This document shows positions 22,695 to 35,149 of a stretch of 64,000 bases of DNA, piece by piece. The stretch is from the NCBI RefSeq assembly GCF_040869045.1, contig NC_090323.1, forward strand, positions 171,948,083-172,012,082. Direction: 5' to 3'. Every line of letters begins with the position of its first letter. Position 1 is the first letter of the stretch. Made by a program: the position numbers and the translations under genes. Origin of the DNA: Eurosta solidaginis. Lineage: Eukaryota > Arthropoda > Insecta > Diptera > Tephritidae. The notes beneath the pieces are model-generated. The model saw only the letters and a program-made list of their open reading frames with translations. It was not told where the DNA came from and searched no databases.

Positions 22695-23240
22695 ACTGTA
22701 GGGTTATCGATTTGTTATCGAAGTTTGTGGCGTTGTTATGGGTGTATTAGCGTATTTCTTATCGACGAGCTTTTGATATGTTTTAGGTGTGTTATCGACA
22801 AGGTATAGACGGGGAATCGATTTCTTATCGAAGTGTTATATAATTTCTATCGGTGAGTTATTAATATGCTATCGAGAAATTATCCATTTTATATCGAAAA
22901 AATACCAAAAAATTATATTTAGATGTGTTATCAAAAAATAATCGTTTTACTATCGAAGTGCTACTAATTTTTAATTGTTATCGAAAAGTTATCAATTAGT
23001 CACGGAAAAATTATCGATTTGTAATCAAGTTATCGCTTTGTATCAAGAAACTATAAACATGTTATTAAAAAGTTATCTATTTCTTATCGGATTATTACCA
23101 ATTTGTTAAAGAAGTGTCGGGAACAAGCCGATAAGAAACTAATCACAAGCCGATGACTCGTCGATAACTAGCCGCTAACGGGAAAATAATATTTTGCTGT
23201 TCATAATATGCCGATAATAACACAAGAACTTGTCGGTACC
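22695..23240. repeat. Degenerate TATCGAT-rich repeat tract, second copy
   Basis: GGTTATCGATTTGTTATCGA and similar blocks recur with a spacing of about 25-35 bp, in the opposite sense to the tract at 7740-8175. Units are too diverged for a fixed consensus by eye. Confidence 0.6.
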
Positions 23241-23329
23241 GGTTGTGACCGTCAAGAGGGCGGCGAAGCTTTTCTCATAAATTATTTGAGCTGCTAAAGC
23301 TATTTTTTCTGTGGTTTAACTTCAACCCT

Positions 23330-23900
23330 TTCCTTTGACTATTCCTATTTCCACCCTTAATACAATCATAATCTAATTCCTCTTATTATTCCTATACGTA
23401 TTTCTATGCATAATCCTATTCCTATCCCTATTCCTATTTTTATTCTTATTCCTAGAACTATTTTTCTTCCTTTTCATACTCCTGTTAAAATTATTATTCC
23501 TTCCCATGTTCCCATTACTATTTCTATTCCTGTTCGTTTTGCTATTCTTATTCTTATACCTGTTTGTTTTCGTGTTCCTTTTCCTTCTACTTTTCCTTTT
23601 CGTTTTCCTTATCTGCTTCTATCATTATTCCTATACCTAAACTAAATCCTTTAACAGTTTCTATTCATAATTCGGTTTCCTATTCATGATCCTCTATATT
23701 TTCCTTTTGTTCCTTTACTATTTTTCCATTTCTATTCCTTTTCTGTTCCTGATCTTGATGCTTTCTAAATTCTATTTCTATTGCTATTTCCATTAATATT
23801 CCTATTCCTATTCCCCATTTCTTTTTCCACTCTTCACACCCTTTCCTTTTTCCTTACCTTCTTGTTTCCACTCTTTCTCTTCGCCCCATCTTCCATTAAA
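23330..23900. repeat. Degenerate CTATTC pyrimidine-rich array
   Basis: Variants of TATTCCTATTCC recur throughout; the core at 23400-23640 is nearly pure hexanucleotide. A reading frame of Ile-Pro repeats across it is a by-product of the six-base period. Confidence 0.75.
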
Positions 23901-23940
23901 GGTAGCTCCAGCTGGAACAAAGTAGCCTAATAGCCCATGG

Positions 23941-24206
23941 ACGCCCCCAGCGCGTTATTGGGCTTAAAATATACCCGCGGCTGGTATGCCTGTCGTAAGA
24001 GGCAAGTAAAATACCAAACTGTTTCAAGGTGTTCTGTTTCGCAGGTGTTGTCAGCGCAATATATAGCTTCTCCAACCCCACCTACCCGTGGCGAATCGTG
24101 TTTCTTTAATAGTCCTGGCGACCCCAAGCTATACGTGGATCTAGGGGGTGGAGGGGCGGGATGCCCTATAAAGTTTCATGTGGTCATCAGTCGTACAACA
24201 ACAACA
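23941..24206 (+). mobile_element. SINE-like repeat, copy 4
   Basis: It starts with diverged CCCAGCGCGTTATTGGGC, carries ATATACCCGCGGCTGGTATG, CTGTCGTAAGAGGC and AATATATAGCTTCTCCAA, and ends in ACAACAACAACA. The second half of the family is deleted (no CCGGATC or ATTAAGG-complement block). Confidence 0.65.
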
Positions 24207-27112
24207 TAGCTCAGGAACCGCCTGTATCCAGTAAGGGTCTAGATGTAGATACACTTTCCGGAAATCGCAGATGTAACTAATGTCCATTTCAAGAAAATCA
24301 GGCTTCTTGTTCGATGCCGCAAGCATCATAGGTCAGGATATTATGGACTATAAAATCATACGAGATTTACAACTCGGCGGGACTGCCTGGAATATTAGCA
24401 AAGCGATGGCAATAAATTGATACCCTATTCTACTTGACATATCCTCAATGTTCCTACGTCCTGGGTATATACCTGGATAAGCCTGGTAGAGGTGGTTGCA
24501 TTTGTAAAGCAAACAGGCTAAGCCCCTCAGAAGCCAAATACTACAGGCAATTTGATTTATTTCTTTTATCTGGAAAATATTACAGATGCTGCACAAAAAG
24601 GACAAGGCAGCCTTTCGTTGGATGACCATATTTTAAAGCGCACACCGAAAAAGAAAATCGAAGAAGCAATTCTGGTCGTACTCCGTTTAATGACTGAATT
24701 AGTGAGCCACTGAACCATCGCATTTGATTTGTGATCGGAAGCCTTCTCTTAAACGGAATTAAGGCATAAATTAGCGGGTTACTCGAAATTACTTAAAAAT
24801 TTGAATAAGTGGAAATACTCTTTTACGTCACTCAATGAACAATTACTCAATTAACGCCCATCCCTGCTATCATTATATACACCTAGCTACTTGCAAATAT
24901 CCAAAATTTCCTGTTTGCCTTCCTATTAGTAATCCTTTTTTGGTATTGTCTGGCACTGATAAGCATAGATAAAAGGGACATGAAATTCAAATTTAAAATT
25001 TGACCACCAACAACAACAACAAAAATTGAGGTGATGACCGACCAGCGCCAACCAGCCAACACACAACAGAGCTGATTTTGGTTTCAGCGCAGCCAATTGT
25101 GTTTACCGCCCTCACCATCGCGAACCGTTGCCACTTTGATTAAAATGCAGGTAAAAAGAGTGTCTTGTAAAAAAAAAGAACGAAAAATCGAAAGCGCTTC
25201 CGTATTTACAAATAAAAGTAGTTCGTAGGTGTTTGGGTGGTCTGGAAGTATGGCACGGGGATGTGGCCGAAGCATGCACTTAAGTGATGTGAGAGGAATG
25301 AAATCATGAGATATGGTGCAATGCAGGAGACTTACTTAATTGTGGGAAGAACTATTTCAGTAATTTTTTTTTTTTTTTGGTGTTGCTTGTACTTGCTTCG
25401 GGTAGCTGCTACTGTAAATGATTGTAAATTTCTCACGGACCTTAAAATGTTTATTTTAATTGGGGCCGTGTTTATTTGAATTAAATGTGTTATTTTGGGC
25501 AAATGCGATGACGTAATCTATTTATTTTCAAAGCCAAGCAATTTTAGGCAACAGAGGCAAGAAAGATGAAATGTGTGCGAGCTTTTCTCTTTAGAGAGGA
25601 GCTAACCATATAAAAACTTGAAATATAGGTAAGCATGCTACTTTTCTTTAGTAAGGCAATAATAATCGTTTTAAAATAAACTAAGGAATTGACGAAAATC
25701 ATGTGCATGTCTTATGATAACACTCAAAAATTAGTTATAACTGTAATGACGATGATACGTGGAATGAAGTTCGCTTCTTAAGTCTTTTGTATAAAGTATT
25801 ACATAGTTACGAAATAGCAGCAAAGTAGTTTATTCCAAAATTATTGGTAGTATTAGTGTGTTTGCGTTACGGGATCTATGCTCACGCCAGCGGATGCGGT
25901 GAAGATACTAGCCTGAAGCCAACTCCACTACATATTTACGTACATCGAACTTTTTTGCACGGAAGAAGCTAAGTATTAGCGTCCCGAAAGTGCGAAAACC
26001 GATAGTCAAGTACCCACACCCGTAGGCAAAGAGAAGGAATAAATTTAGAGAAAGGGACTTTTTTGGTACATCAATTAGTATGAAATACAGGATAAATTTG
26101 AATCGAGCTTCTGAGCATAATTCTTGCTCAAGATATGCGCCATTAGTAAATGTGCAAGAGATAATTTGCAGCGTGGCTTCTCCAAACAAATAATCGCAAT
26201 ACCTAGAGAAAGTCAGGTCACACTTAGGGCAAAATCTTCATGTGAAATAAAATCGTTACTGGTCCTGGAATATGTAGAGCAGCTGTAGAGTCTATATATC
26301 TGCAGCTCTGGAAGGCATTAATGCGACAGATACAAATATAAAATATAAATAATTGGAGCGATTTACATCTGAGGAGACTAAGGACGAGTTTCTCTTCTAA
26401 TATGCGTTGTGCTCATTTCAATTTTCCCTACAAATTTTAGCCGGTTCCACAGCAGATAGATACTCTAACAAGAAAAACAACATCTACAATACCTACATCA
26501 TCTGAACCATTTCTTGGAAAATATCCATGTAATATGAGATATAACCTCATCGATAAAGAGAGGAAACTCAAGGAAACGCATTGGTACAAGACTACTGGTC
26601 TGAGACAGTCAAAACTTTACTTGGGTAGTATATAAAAATTTGTTTTATATATATAAAGTATCAATCAAGGTATATCGGTAATCAATCTTTCGACTATCAA
26701 AGAACGTGTTTAAAATATTAGCTGCAGTAAACGCCCCAAGCACAGACTGGGACTTTTAGCAGGAAACTGCTGTTGACTGCGTACAATGGCGAATGGGACT
26801 GCTGAGCATATCCTTCTCGTGTATAGTGTTGACGTCCAGATGAGAAAAAAGCATTTTATTTCACTCAAGACAGACCATGAGCACATACACTCTCTCAGAC
26901 GGAGGAAAATCCTTTACTTTCTAAATGCTTTAAGGCTGTATGCAGTGCTATGCAGGAAGGGTACAGTAAACCTAAAGTCGCAGTGCCAACCACAAAACTC
27001 AATACTTTTCTATTATACTCCCTCTCCCCTTCAATATATCTCCTTCACTTATGGGGTTATTATACATTTTTAGAATAGTTGCACAAATATCGGGAACTTA
27101 AATATTTAAAAA
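24207..27112. other. Unassigned stretch
   Basis: Contains a poly-T run at about 25365-25378 and CAA repeats near 25007. Minus-strand frames at 24348-24629, 25084-25275 and 25908-26189 have no domain I recognise. Confidence 0.4.
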
Positions 27113-27480
27113 ACAACTTAGGAAAGCTAAGTGGGGTGTAACCGAACATCACTTACTCAGCTGAGAGTTTTGGAGACAAAATAAGGGAAAATCACCATGT
27201 AGCAAAATGAACCTAGGGTAACCCTGGAATGTGTTTGTATGACATGGGTATCGAATGGAAGGTATTAAAGGGTATTTAAAAGGAAGTGGGCCATAGTTCT
27301 ATAGGTGGACGCCCTCTCGAGATATCGCCACAAAGGTGGACCAGGGGTGACTATAGAATGTGTTTGTACGATATGGGTATCAAATTAAAGATATTAATGA
27401 GGGTTTTAAAAGGGAGTATCCCTCAGTTGTATATGTGAAGGCGTTGTAGAGATATCGACCAAAATGTGGACTAGGGTGAC
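27113..27480 (-). repeat. TATAC-family element, copy A, outer part 1 (tandem-repeat end)
   Basis: GGTGTAACCGAACATCACTT near 27135 is the reverse complement of the end of the copy at 57630-57690. It is followed by about two and a half inverted units of the 128-130-bp repeat (AGGTGGACG, GAGATATCGCC, TACGATATGGGTATC). The hAT element at 27481 interrupts it. The remainder of copy A is at 29957-31288. Confidence 0.7.
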
Positions 27481-27904
27481 CAGTGGCGGATTTACGGGAT
27501 GGGTTTTCGGGTTCAAACCCCCAACCCCCCCCCCCCCGGTGGAGATATTGATAGAAAGTACCAAAATTAAAAAGACGGTGTTACCGGTAAAACTTAAATA
27601 AATTAACATATGCACTTTTATTAAGAATATAAGCCCTGAACGATTTTGGCTACCAACCAATTTTCATGTCGTAAAAAAGGTACGAAAAATACTTTAAATT
27701 TACTTCAGCTTGTAAAATGGGCATTTCAAGCTTGATAACTACAAAATTGAAAAAGATGGTGTAGAAGTGAAGTATTTTTCGTACCTTTTTTATGACATGA
27801 AAATTGGTTCATAGCCAAAATCGGTCAGTAAAATATGGCTGTTATTCAAGCTTTAAACACATACAGAATAAAGAAACAAATTTTTCCCATAATTATTTCC
27901 CAGC

Positions 27905-28850
27905 AATCGCTTAGGTTTTTTTGAAAAACTCTTCCAGTGCTTCGTTTACAGAAAGTGGTATATCAATATGGATATTCAATGAAGCGAGTCCATTCAAACG
28001 CTCTTGACTGGTTGTACTCCGCAAGTATGATTTTAACCTTTTGAGGGCAGAAAATGTGCGTTCTGGTGTTGCTGTCGAAACTGGTAGAAAGCATTGGGAT
28101 TCACCCTCTGATAAAATAACATAAATAAGAAATATAGCATACAAACTTTGTAGGTAATAATCAAAATTCTACCAACCTCAAGTGCATCAAACACGTTTTA
28201 AAATTCTGACAATCGACTCGCCTTCCCCACATTTTGACTTCCATTGCAAACTCGGGTTTGGAACAATTCACAACACTTTCATTAAACTCATGCAGTTTAT
28301 TACATTTTTCAGCGTTGTATTCATTTTTGGGGAACAAAACACCGAAATTTTTGAAAATTAGTTGGTGTTTCATGCAACGGCTCTTGATATGTGTTATGGA
28401 TGCATCAAGGAATAGAATATAGAATGCGATTCTATAATAATCTTCGACGCTCTCAGTATGAACGTTGCATCTATTTAATTTACGTTTATTGATGCGTGGT
28501 TTCTTGTGTAGCGCAACTCTCTCAAGGGTTGCAAGCGCATTATATAGCTTAACTAACCCAATTTTCAACCTCACCGGCAAAGGACCATCAACATCGATAA
28601 CACTAGCCAAGGCCTTCGGGAGTATACTTATCGCTACAACAGCAACTGCAACGTTTGGAATTGCACGCTAGAAATAGCAGCTTGAAACCGAGAAGCTTGT
28701 GCCGAAGTTTTGTCGTTTTTCCTTCTGCTATCTCTTCAAAGGCTTCGAATATTGATGGCTGAAGTTCAATGTAAGTGGATACCGTTTCATGACATTGGCC
28801 CATCTTGTTGGGCACACGCTTTGCAATTTTTGTCTTCGACTTTCTTTTTA
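27905..28850 (-). pseudogene. hAT transposase remnant with C-terminal dimerisation domain
   Basis: Read on the minus strand: near 28840-28700 RVPNKMGQCHETVSTYIELQ and KLLGFKLLFLACN. After the SINE-like insertion, 28525-28161 has NVHTESVEDYYRIAFYILFL and IFKNFGVLFPKN. Then 28144-27911 has LPVSTATPERTFSALKRLKS followed by LRSTTSQERLNGLASLNIH. The last is the hAT C-terminal dimerisation signature (S/T-x-E-R-x-F-S-x-L-K near the front). The N-terminal BED-type zinc finger and much of the RNase H fold are not identifiable. A frame break at about 28150 looked at first like a small intron but does not join in phase. It is non-functional. Confidence 0.8.
28530..28655 (+). mobile_element. SINE-like repeat, copy 5 (3' fragment)
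   Basis: Contains TTGCAAGCGCATTATATAGC, GGCAAAGGACCATCAACATC, CCTTCGGGAGTATACTTATC and a CAACAGCAACTGCAAC tail. It is inserted in the hAT transposase. Confidence 0.65.
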
Positions 28851-29788
28851 TACCCAGCTGTACTTGTACACAGGGTATTATAACTTTGATTAGATAAAGC
28901 TTGGTTGTACAGGTATAAAGGAATCGAGATAGATATAGACTTCCATATATCAAAATCATCAGTATCCAAAAAAAATTTGATTGAACCATGTCCCTCCGTC
29001 CTTCCTTCTGTCCGTTAACACGATAACTTAAGTAAATATTGAGATATCTTCATCAACTTTGGTACACAAGCTTATCTTGAGCCAGAATAGGTTGGTATTG
29101 AAAATTATCGAAATCGGATGATAACCACGCCCACTTTTTATATATATAACATTTTGGAAAACACAAAAAACCTAATTATTTTGTAAATAACACACCTAGA
29201 ATGTTGAAATTTGACGTGTGGTCTGATATTGGGACTCTTGATAAAAATCTGAAAAATTTTTTAAATGGGCGTAGAACCGCCCACTTGTAATAAAATCAAT
29301 TTTACAAATATTATTAATCGTAAATCAAAATTCGTCAAACCAATCGCAACAAAATTCGGCGGAGGGGTTGCCTTTACTATAAGGAATGCTTTGAAGAAAA
29401 ATTTACGAAATCGGTTAAGCACCACAACCTCTTTTATATAAAAGATTTTTAAAAGGGTCGTTGACGAATAAAATAAGCTATATCTTTGCAAAAAGAGCTT
29501 TATATCAATGGTGTTTCATTTTCCAAGTGGATTTATAACAATAAATAGGAAAAACTTCAAATTTTAAAAAATGGTCCTGGTACCTATCCTTTTATGACTA
29601 ACCAATTTTCTATGTTTCGGGAGCCATAACTCGAAGAAAAATTAGTTCAGAATAGAACCATATGTATATGTACTATTGCGCAGCCTTGTAACACTATTAA
29701 GCACACAAAACAAACAACAACAGCATTTCAAGTATACAGCTGAGTATGTAATGTTCAGTTTCACCCGAACTTAGACTTCCTTATTAGT
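28848..29788 (+). repeat. TATAC-family element, copy B (short, without tandem array)
   Basis: The start TATACCCAGCTG...GGGTATTATAAC forms a hairpin and continues with GGTTGTACAGGTATAAAGGA and AATCATCAGTATC as in copy C (54449). The end, GCTGAGTATGTAATGTTCAG with CACCCGAACTTAGACTTCC (29748-29785), matches copy C's end. The interior differs and the tandem array is absent. It lies inside the hAT element, so it is younger than the hAT insertion. Confidence 0.75.
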
Positions 29789-29956
29789 TGCGTAATCGAA
29801 ATTTTTTTCTGGAGAACATTTTGCCTTTTTGGCCATCAGTAAAAATCAAAATAAATGCACCCTGCCGACATCATGTTACAATCAAATATACGACATAAAA
29901 TAATGAAGTAACCCCCCCCCCGGAAGTACAATCCTAGATCCGCTACTGGAGGTGAC

Positions 29957-31288
29957 CCAAAACATCATGTGTCGGGTACCGCTAATTTATTTATATATGT
30001 AATATGACGAACAGTATTTCTGCCATGATTCCAAGGGCTTTTGATTTCGCCCTGCAGAACTTCTTCATTCACCTTTACTTAATATGGTAGGTGTCACACC
30101 CATTTTACAAAGTTTTTTTCTAAAGTTATAAAATTTGCGTCAAAAAACCAATCCAATCACCATGTTTCATCCCTTTTTTTCTATTTGGTATAAAATTATG
30201 GCATTTTTTTTTTTTCATTTTTCGATATCGAAAAAGTGGGCGTGGTCATAGTCGGATTTCGCCCATTTTTAATACCTGGATAAAGTGAGCTACGCTGAGT
30301 ACGTGAACTAAATTTAGTAAAGATATATCATATCGATTTTTGCCCAAGTTATCGTGTAAGCAGCCGAGCGGAAGGACATACGACCGACTGTGTATAAAAA
30401 CTGGGCGTGGCTTCAACCGATTTCGCCAATTTGCACAGAAAACTGTTATCGTCATAGAAAAAAATGTCACAAGGATTGGTAAATTTTTGTTCGACTTATG
30501 GCATTAAAAGTATTCTAGACAAATTAAATGAAAAAGGGCGGAGCCACGCCCATCTCGAAATTTTCTTTTATTTTTGTATTTTGTGGCACCATATCATTAC
30601 TGGAGTTGAATGTTGACAATTTACTTATGTATATACTGTAAAGATATTCAATTTTTTGGTAAAATTTGACTTTTAGGTTTTTTTTTTACAAAAGTGGACG
30701 TCGTGTTCGTGACCCGATTTTGCTAATTTTTATTTAGAGCCCATATAATAATAAGAGTAACGTTCCTGCCAAATTTCATCATGATACCTTCAACGACTGC
30801 CAAATTACAGCTAGCAAAACTTTTTAATTACCTTCTTTTAAAAGAGGGTAGTGCCACGCTCATTGTCCAAAATTTTACTAATTTTCTATTCTGTATCATA
30901 AGGTTAACCCACCTACCAAGTTTCATCGCTTTATCCGCCTTTGGTAATGAATAATCGCATTTTTTCGGTTTTTCGAAATTTTCGATATCGAAAAAGTAGG
31001 CGTGGTTATAGTCCGATTTCTTTCATTTTAAATAACGATCTGAGATGAGTGCCCAGGAACCTGCATACCAAATTTCATTAAGTTACCTCAAAATTTACTC
31101 AAGTTATCGTGTTCACGGGCAAACGGACGGACGGACGGACATGGCTAAATGAATTTAGTTTTTCGCCCAGATCATTTTGATATATAGAAGTCTATATCTA
31201 TCTCGATTAGTTTATGCCGTTACGGAGTACCGTTATGCTAACAAAATTAATATACTCTGTGAGCTCTGCTCAGCTGAGTATAAAAAAA
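29957..31288 (-). repeat. TATAC-family element, copy A, outer part 2 (unique end)
   Basis: It continues copy A after the hAT element. GATATCGAAAAAGTGGGCGT, CAAACGGACGGACGGACGGA (about 31120) and the end TGAGCTCTGCTCAGCTGAGT (about 31260) are reverse complements of the left part of copy C. Oriented minus relative to copies B and C. No coding sequence. Confidence 0.75.
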
Positions 31289-32440
31289 AGGGGCGTGGCG
31301 CCACCTATTTGATGTATTGGCGTTGCACCTACCATTTTGGGTAATGATTGAAATAAAAAGTTTACTTCTACCTCTACCACCTTAATTTCTAAGTGTACAA
31401 TTAAACTTTTTTTCCATTTCTTGCAATAACAAAACTCGATTTAAATTCAATTAGTCTGAAGTTACGTTTACCCATATGATTTTTTTTACTCATTTTTCGC
31501 AGTCATTTATAGTATGTAGTAATTATTTAATTCAATTCATTTATAGGCAACAACAACTTACTGAAACGCACCATAATCACGTATATATAGCCGTTCACTT
31601 ACACAGCTATACAAATATTGCCTAATTGAGTGCAAGTTTTCCTTAAATGAGCCACTCGCTGCGCTTTTATAAGTCCATAAAATTATGCGCAGACTCCACG
31701 CATAGACAACGCAACTCCAACACTTTTTTGTGCAAATAACAACATTAACACCGAATAAATTCATAAAAAAACTTTCCATTTGAAACAATGCAATTGTATA
31801 TACGTGCGTGTGTGTGTGGTATGTATATGTATGCGTGCAAGCGTAATGAAGTAATTGACACATAAATTAGATAGATATAACATGAGAGACAACCAGTATT
31901 TGTCACATAAACATGGAGAAACAGACGAAGAAGCAGAAATTGTCAACAAAATTTAAAATGAAAATAAAAATAGCACCACATCGTACAAATTCTGCCACAA
32001 TCAAACATACATATGTACATATAATTGTTAAAAAAAAGTTGTAAGCAAAAAACAATAAAAACAATCTAAGTTTAAATAGAAAATACAAATAAAAATTTTA
32101 AACGTAGCTCATAAAAATAGTAATAATAATAACAATAACCAAATAGCTGTCAGTTTGAATGGAAACATTTCACAGCCTGATGTACTCCTACAAAAATATC
32201 TACGAATATGTCTTGTTCAAACGAGGCCTAGTTGATAAGTACGTCACTTGTTTGGCGTGTTTTCGAGAAGCTGTTTCGTGTCAAAAACCTGTCTGTTTCA
32301 ACAAACCAGTCAAAGTAATGACAAAGCAAAAGAATTTGGATCTTAGCACTGAGTTCTAATTCAGGGTGCATATTTTAGAAAGATCTGTTCATAATTTCCT
32401 TACAAAAGCTACAAGAGAAACCTTTTATATTCCATTTTTC
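31289..32440. other. AT-rich non-coding stretch
   Basis: Contains a short GTGTGTGTG run near 31810. The frame 32159-32359 has no recognisable motif. Nothing else was seen. Confidence 0.45.
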
Positions 32441-32451
32441 TTACATTGGCC

Positions 32452-33125
32452 TCTACCGTAGCGATTACCGTAAACATAGCTATAAACGTAACCGTAGCCA
32501 TAACTTGAAACATAACCGTAACCATAACCGTAGCCATAAATGTAACCATATCCGTGAATCTAACCATAACCACAGTCAGAACCATAATCGCAACAATTAT
32601 CATAACCATAATTGTATCCATAACGGTAACCATAACCATAGCCATAAATGTAACCATATCCGTGAATCTAACCATAACCACACCCACAACCATAATCGCA
32701 ACAATTATCATAACCATAATTGTACCCATAACCGTAACCATGACCATAACCATGATCCTAACCAAAAACTTCAACACAACCATAACCATTACGAATATTG
32801 TAACAACCTTAACTTTAGTCACAACCATAAATATAACCGTAGTCCCAATCGTTACTATTACTATAAACATAACCATATCCATAACCATAAAAATAAACAT
32901 ATCTATAACCATTACCATAACCATAACTATAACCACAACCATAACCATGACCATAACCATAATCCTAAACACAACCATAACGATAATTGTATTAATAAGC
33001 GTAACGATAACTTAAATCATAACCATGACCGTAATCATAATTGTGTCGACAGCCGTAACCATAACCGTTACCCGTAATCCCAAACATAACGACAACCGTA
33101 AACACAACCGTAACCAAAAAAGTTA
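32452..33125. repeat. Degenerate AACCAT/AACCGT hexanucleotide array
   Basis: Variants of CCATAACCATAACCGTAA recur across about 670 bp, with a longer near-duplication (CCATAAATGTAACCATATCC at about 32533 and 32641, spaced 108 bp). Because the unit is six bases without stops in several frames, long frames stay open on both strands (His/Asn-rich, Thr/Ile-rich, Met/Val-rich); these are not genes. Confidence 0.85.
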
Positions 33126-35149
33126 CTATAAGACTTAGCACAGCAAGGCTCTCGTAAGAATGATCCTTAAGGCTTGGTTTCGTCGAGAGTTGTGCAGCTA
33201 TATATCGGTCGTAACATAGCAGCGAACTGGATTGTAACAAATGGTGCAATGTTAAAATGCTTATATGGCAGCTACGAAAACTGTGAAGTTGACCGTAACG
33301 TAATATAGCAGTATGTCAAAACAAAAACCCTGTCATGATAGTGGAAAATCTGCCTTCAACGTTTCTTTTTACCAACATATTCATAAAAGCTAATTACGGT
33401 GAGTATAGTGACCATTCTGAAGCGGTCGTAATATAGCGGCACCATTTTGTGAGGAAACCAAGCCTTTAGTAACCGCAGGCATATCTATGAAGGTATTCCA
33501 TTTCAACGCCTTCTCTCGTTCTCATTACAGCAGGTAAAGAATTTATTGCACGCCAATTCTGATCCCTTCCACCTCCAACATTTAGTTTTAATCTTCTTCG
33601 ACATCATAGTGACATCTGCTTTAGTTATACATACCAGAAATTTTCGTCGGATGGACTGCACAATCCTGGTCCTATATCTCGATTCCCCACTGCACATCAT
33701 GAAGAAACGAATTGAAATATTTCTTTACCTTGCACGAAGTTTGGGTATATTGGACCTTATATCAAAGAGCAAGCGTGTGCCAGTCAAGGATTTAATCCCT
33801 TCTCCGGGGTCAGGAGCGTACAATAGCACTTGCAACTTTAGACACCAACTCCCGTTCGCATGAAGATCGTGTGCACGATTAGTCGCCAAAACGGTGGATT
33901 GTGTCAATGGAATCAGTACTGGAGCATAAGAGGTGGCTGGATGACCTTAATTGCCAGTTTACGTGCTTCAGTGGCGCCTTTCTCAACTCATCAGTAATTG
34001 GTCGTAATGTGACCAAAGTGAGCCTACTTGTTTAGAACAGATGTGGACCTTGATCTTCAGGGTATCGAATTTTTTTATTGATTCAACAGGCAAAAATAGA
34101 ATGTTTGTTTCCCCTTGCCCAAATAAGGTTTTCTACCCGTTTTAGGGCTACGAAGTAGAAAGTAGCTCCGAGAGCGTGTGAAATTTCTTGAGGAAGGCAT
34201 TCGGAGCCATTCGACAAGCAGCTCCTATTTTTTCTTTGCCCAACCTGACCAGAAACTTTAACAGATGGTACTAACTCCCCAGATAACTGAAAAATAATTT
34301 GTATAGGGCAGTGTAGAGTTTACCAATATATTCTGGATGCAAATCGTAACTCCGCATATGTTATACACAATAGCAATTCGCAACAAATTCGTATGAGATT
34401 AGAGTCTTGGGAGAAAGGTATTAGGTCGCATTCAATAATAGAGCAGACGTAATGACAGTACAGGCCAGAAGCCTGAGCTTAGATTCCAGCCGTTGATTCA
34501 TCGAGCGTGAAGCCAATCTGAGTAATAGTCTAACCGGAAGAAAGAGGACAATTGAAGGGTAGTAAGGGTTAAAGGGTTCAAGAGCGCTAGGTGACTTTTG
34601 TCATCAGCGGTGAACCAGTCCCTGCTCTTGTGGTCCGTGGTGGACTCATAAGCTACTGAGTTGACTGCATTTGCGTGCAGATCTATGTAGAAGAAGCAAT
34701 GACTTTGGCGGATTTATAAATCCCGAAAAAGCGAAATAGCCGAGTGCTCATCGAATAGTTAGCGACAAATGGGTATACTTGCCAGAAGCCAGCTACTGGA
34801 CTTACAAAATAGAAAAATCAGCAGTTGTGCCATCATATTACACGAGAAGAGGAGGCCTCAATTGGCTAAAACTCTGGCGGGAAATTACAGATCCTGACAT
34901 CCCCTGCTGCTTATTTTTAGGTGCAAATATTGGTTCGTATTTGACTTTACTGCAAAAGCACAATACAGAAAGACATTGGCACTCACATCAATGCCTGGGC
35001 CGCATTAGCGAAAATCGGACATGGTTCGTAAATAAGCTTAATCGTCTTTCCAGTCTGGTAATAAATACATCTGAATTTTAACGTATTGCTTCGGTTGAAG
35101 GTTTAGGAGGGTATTGCCAATGTCCAACTTAAGACCATACAGATACAGG
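33126..35149. other. Unassigned stretch
   Basis: Mixed composition. Plus-strand frames at 33546-33863 and 34779-35081 have no motif I recognise. They could be decayed element ORFs. Confidence 0.4.

Larger units (their letters stand above)
27481..29948 (-). mobile_element. hAT-family DNA transposon, degenerate and interrupted
   Basis: The ends are CAGTGGCGGATTTACGG (27481) and the complement CAGTAGCGGATCTAG (29948 inward), a familiar hAT terminal repeat. The flanking octamers AGGGTGAC (27473-27480) and GAGGTGAC (29949-29956) agree at 6 of 8 bases and fit an 8-bp hAT duplication. A decayed minus-strand transposase lies inside. Insertions within it are a SINE-like fragment (28530-28655) and a TATAC-family element (28848-29788). 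C9-C14 runs near both ends are also present (about 27525 and 29920). Confidence 0.85.

Noticed and set aside
23406..23645. Frame of Ile-Pro repeats resembling a structural protein
   Set aside because: Caused by the TATTCC hexanucleotide period; the composition is that of a simple repeat.
28145..28175. Possible 67-nt intron in the hAT transposase (GT...CAG on the minus strand)
   Set aside because: Neither candidate donor joins the two coding segments in the same phase, so decay is the simpler explanation.
32409..33077. Overlapping long frames on both strands (His/Asn-rich, Thr/Ile-rich, Met/Val-rich)
   Set aside because: All are by-products of the six-base AACCAT/AACCGT repeat, which lacks stops in several frames. 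There is no domain or codon signal.
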